From positions 315,618 through 379,617 of the forward strand of contig NZ_CP026530.1 of assembly GCF_004006315.1 (NCBI RefSeq): a stretch of 64,000 bases of DNA. The letters are read 5' to 3'. Shown in pieces: positions 62,005 through 64,000 of the stretch. The notes under the pieces are model-generated. The model was not told where the DNA came from. It made no database searches and saw only the letters and a list, made by a program, of their open reading frames with translations. The number at the start of each line of letters is the position of its first letter. Within the stretch, counting starts at the first letter, position 1. The translations under genes were made by a program, and so were the position numbers. The stretch is from Nautilia sp. PV-1 (GTDB lineage: Bacteria > Campylobacterota > Campylobacteria > Campylobacterales > Nautiliaceae).

Positions 62005-62574
62005 ATGAATAATAAAATCGTATGTGTGGGAAGAAATTACGTAGAACATGTGAAAGAGCTTAATAACGAAATGCCGAGTGAGCCTGTATATTTTATGAAA
62101 CCTTTTAGCAGTATCAGTAATGAAATTAAACTTCCTGAATATTCTTCTATGCATTATGAGGGTGAAATATGTTTTTTAATTGGCGATACGCTTAAAGTCG
62201 GATTCGGGTTTGATTTCACTCTTCGTGAAGTGCAGAGTGAACTCAAGAAAAAAGGACTGCCTTGGGAGAGAGCTAAAGCTTTTAAAGGCGCGGCTGTTTT
62301 CAGCGATTTTGTAGAATTTGAAAATATAGATGATTTAGGGCTTGAAGTTTATAAAAACGGAGAACTTATACAAAAAGCAGGTGTGGAGCTTATGATGTAC
62401 AAGCCGGAATTTTTGTTTGAGGATATTGAGAGGATTTTTGGATTAAACGAGGGAGATATCGTAATGACAGGAACTCCTAAAGGTGTAGGAATTGTAAATG
62501 CAGGGGATGAGTTTGAAGGTAAGATATTGGAAGACGGCAAAGTGCTTGTTTCTAAAAAATGGACAGTTAAATAA
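62005..62574 (+). CDS. Fumarylacetoacetate hydrolase (FAH)-family protein
   Basis: 189 residues from ATG 62005 (GGAG 6 bp upstream; ATG 61993 in the repeat is less likely). Metal-binding Glu pair in HYEGEICFLI, a downstream Asp in FGFDFT, and the C-terminal TGTPKGVGIVNAGDEF. FAH-fold enzymes are hydrolases, decarboxylases or isomerases of diketo acids; oxaloacetate decarboxylase is common. The substrate cannot be read. Confidence 0.87.
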   Translation: MNNKIVCVGRNYVEHVKELNNEMPSEPVYFMKPFSSISNEIKLPEYSSMHYEGEICFLIGDTLKVGFGFDFTLREVQSELKKKGLPWERAKAFKGAAVFSDFVEFENIDDLGLEVYKNGELIQKAGVELMMYKPEFLFEDIERIFGLNEGDIVMTGTPKGVGIVNAGDEFEGKILEDGKVLVSKKWTVK

Positions 62575-62607
62575 TGGAGAATTGAGAATTGAGAATTGAG
62601 AACGAAA
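62573..62607 (+). repeat. 7-bp periodic repeat before queE
   Basis: AATGGAG, three AATTGAG units and AACGAAA. The in-frame TTG 62589 in it has GGAG 9 bp upstream and would add 20 residues to QueE. Confidence 0.8.
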
Positions 62608-62626
62608 CAAAAAAAAATCAAGGGGT

Positions 62627-62654
62627 CCCCACAAAATCGTCAGATTTTATGGGG
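62627..62654 (+). other. Strong hairpin covering the queE ATG
   Basis: Two 12-nt arms (62627-62638 and 62643-62654) with one mismatch surround a GTCA loop. The ATG at 62649 lies in the right-hand arm. GGGGTCCCC just before (62622-62630) is itself palindromic, so two folds compete. Confidence 0.6.
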
Positions 62655-63341
62655 CATATACCCATAAGCGAAATCTTCTATTCCATTCAGGGAGAAGGTA
62701 AATACGCAGGGCATCCGAGTGTTTTTGTAAGAGTCGGGGGATGTAACCTCAAATGTCCCGGATTTGGAGAAAAAGGGTGTGACAGTTACTATGCCGTTGA
62801 TAAATCGTACAAAAGCGAATGGAAACTTATGAATGTGGAAGAAATAAAATCCGAAGTTTCCAAATATCTTAATAAAAATACTCATCTTGTAATAACCGGA
62901 GGCGAGCCTACACTTTTTTATAAACAGCTGTATCCGCTGGTAGAATGGTTTAAAGGGCAGATTACGATAGAAACAAACACTACGGTTGATATAAATTTTG
63001 AAAAATATCCGGCATATAAAAAAGCGGCGTTTGCCATGAGCGTAAAACTCTCAAACAGCGGTGAAGAATATACTAAAAGAGTGAAAAAGGGAATAATTGC
63101 GTCATATGTCAAAAACGCTCCGAAAAGTTTTTTTAAATTTGTAATTGACAGAGATTTGAACGATGAAATAAAAGAAATTACCGGTGAGACAAATGCAGCG
63201 GTTTACTGTATGCCTCTTGGTGCTGACAGGGAAGAACTTGAAAAAAACGCTCCATTTGTATTTGGGTTTTGCTTAAAACACGGGTATTGTTACAGCGACA
63301 GAATACATATAAGGCTTTTTGGCAAAAAAAAGGGTGTTTAA
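62649..63341 (+). CDS. queE: 7-carboxy-7-deazaguanine synthase QueE
   Basis: 230 residues from ATG 62649. Radical SAM enzyme: EIFYSIQGEGKYAG, GGCNLKCPGFGEKGC with the cluster cysteines spaced as in QueE rather than plain CxxxCxxC, and ITGGEPTLF. It makes CDG from CPH4, the step after QueD, on the way to queuosine. TTG 62589 would give a 250-residue product with a repeat-encoded head. queD follows, so the pair forms a pathway unit. Confidence 0.9.
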   Translation: MGHIPISEIFYSIQGEGKYAGHPSVFVRVGGCNLKCPGFGEKGCDSYYAVDKSYKSEWKLMNVEEIKSEVSKYLNKNTHLVITGGEPTLFYKQLYPLVEWFKGQITIETNTTVDINFEKYPAYKKAAFAMSVKLSNSGEEYTKRVKKGIIASYVKNAPKSFFKFVIDRDLNDEIKEITGETNAAVYCMPLGADREELEKNAPFVFGFCLKHGYCYSDRIHIRLFGKKKGV

Positions 63342-63440
63342 AATTAAATATAGATAAAAACATATCGCGCTAGTTATAGTGACAGACACTTATAGAAAGC
63401 TAAAAATGTGATAAAATTAAATAAAAATAACTATGTAAAG

Positions 63441-63446
63441 TATAAT
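63441..63446 (+). promoter_or_regulatory. -10 box of queD
   Basis: TATAAT 28 bp before the queD GTG. No preQ1 riboswitch is recognisable in 63342-63473. Confidence 0.45.
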
Positions 63447-63473
63447 TTTATATTAATAATAAAAAGGAAATAA

Positions 63474-64000
63474 GTGATAATAAGGAAACTTTTTAAATTC
63501 GAAAATGCCCATATAGTCAGAAACTGCACAAGCAGAAGATGCAGCCGTTCAATTCACGGGCACAGTTACAAAGTAGAGGTAAAGCTAAGTTCAAATTATC
63601 TCGATAATGGTGAAATGGTATACGATTTCGGGCTTATGAAGGTTACGATAAAAGATCTTATCGACAGTTTTGACCATGCGATTACATTATGGGCTAAAGA
63701 TGATGATGAATATATAAAGTATGCCAAGAAGTTTAGCGAAAGATGGATTGTACTGCCTGTAAACCCGTCTGCCGAGCAGTTTAGCAGGGTGTTTTTTATA
63801 ATAATTGACAGGGTTTTAAATTTGATGGAGTTTAATAACGGGGAAAAGGAAGTAAAACTTCACTCAATTACAGTGCATGAAACAGATACGGGATATGCCG
63901 AATGTTTCAGGGAAGATGCGTATAATTTTAAAGGAATGGGCGAAATAAAATTTGAAGATATTATTTTTAGTGATAGAATTAAACAAGAGTGGAACGATTC
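63474..64000 (+). CDS. queD: 6-carboxy-tetrahydropterin synthase QueD (truncated by window end)
   Basis: At least 175 residues from GTG 63474 (AAGGAA upstream), open to the window end. FENAHIVRNC and HGHSYKVEV provide the zinc histidines and catalytic Cys; FDHAIT and HETDTGYAEC complete the site. It converts dihydroneopterin triphosphate to CPH4, the substrate of QueE. It is longer than the 120-residue E. coli form; such a long form is common in Campylobacterota as I recall. Confidence 0.88.
   Translation, partial: MIIRKLFKFENAHIVRNCTSRRCSRSIHGHSYKVEVKLSSNYLDNGEMVYDFGLMKVTIKDLIDSFDHAITLWAKDDDEYIKYAKKFSERWIVLPVNPSAEQFSRVFFIIIDRVLNLMEFNNGEKEVKLHSITVHETDTGYAECFREDAYNFKGMGEIKFEDIIFSDRIKQEWND

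Noticed and set aside
63342-63473. preQ1 riboswitch upstream of queD
   Set aside because: I could find neither the stem-loop nor the adenine-rich tail of the known classes; only a -10 box is clear.

Overview
The window is AT-rich, densely packed bacterial chromosome with short intergenic gaps, many 4-bp overlaps and frequent TTG/GTG starts. The gene set points to Campylobacterota: an IspDF-type start with the KKQWLR motif, cheV-cheA(receiver fusion)-cheW, a MagIII-like glycosylase, an Opr-family porin, a DUF502 protein, class Ia ribonucleotide reductase and AmtB/PII. My best guess is a vent lineage such as Nautiliaceae; this is inference. I see no rRNA, tRNA, CRISPR array, prophage or insertion sequence.

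Layout. 1-7.6 kb: start of ispDF, a CAP-domain lipoprotein, thiC, the Fe-S carrier mrp, a CDF metal exporter, an FmdE-like protein, an rRNA-methyltransferase-like gene and DUF502. 7.7-18.3 kb: a long plus-strand run, addA, a 53-codon gene, lpxB, greA, dut, argC, an LpxH-like phosphoesterase, cheV-cheA-cheW. 18.3-32 kb: speA, hisS, a putative outer-membrane barrel, ymdB, magIII, a DUF45 protease-like gene, rmuC, a 36-aa membrane protein, a secreted propeller-like protein, polA and a WD40 protein. 32-34.2 kb: minus-strand porin-moaC-mobA. 34.3-41.8 kb: an eight-gene minus-strand operon, TetR, TolC-like, adaptor, RND pump, rhodanese, TSUP exporter and two small membrane proteins. 42-50.3 kb: a DUF455 ferritin-like protein, moaA, a sirtuin, a two-component system and a DUF2202-DUF4405-DUF2202 cluster. 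50.3-64 kb: amtB-PII, purT, feoAB, nrdA, a GH5-like protein, nrdB, yjbQ, a flavin reductase, a FAH-family enzyme, queE and a truncated queD.

Three regulatory circuits can be read from the DNA. (1) The response-regulator gene and both DUF2202 promoters share two 6-bp half-sites 11 bp apart followed, after exactly 11 bp, by a -10 box. This suggests that the OmpR-type regulator activates itself and an envelope ferritin-like/cytochrome-b-like module. (2) ModE-type molybdate operators lie upstream of moaA and upstream of porin-moaC-mobA. This suggests one molybdate-controlled regulon and a porin that may admit molybdate or tungstate. (3) A TetR-type operator at the efflux operon has a close relative overlapping the promoter of the FmdE-like gene 36 kb away.

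The window also carries a family of degenerate 7-bp-periodic repeats (about 14 loci). They lie between genes, at gene starts and inside coding regions (addA, lpxB, magIII), where they add peptide segments that related proteins are expected to lack. Some appear to supply Shine-Dalgarno sequences or start codons.
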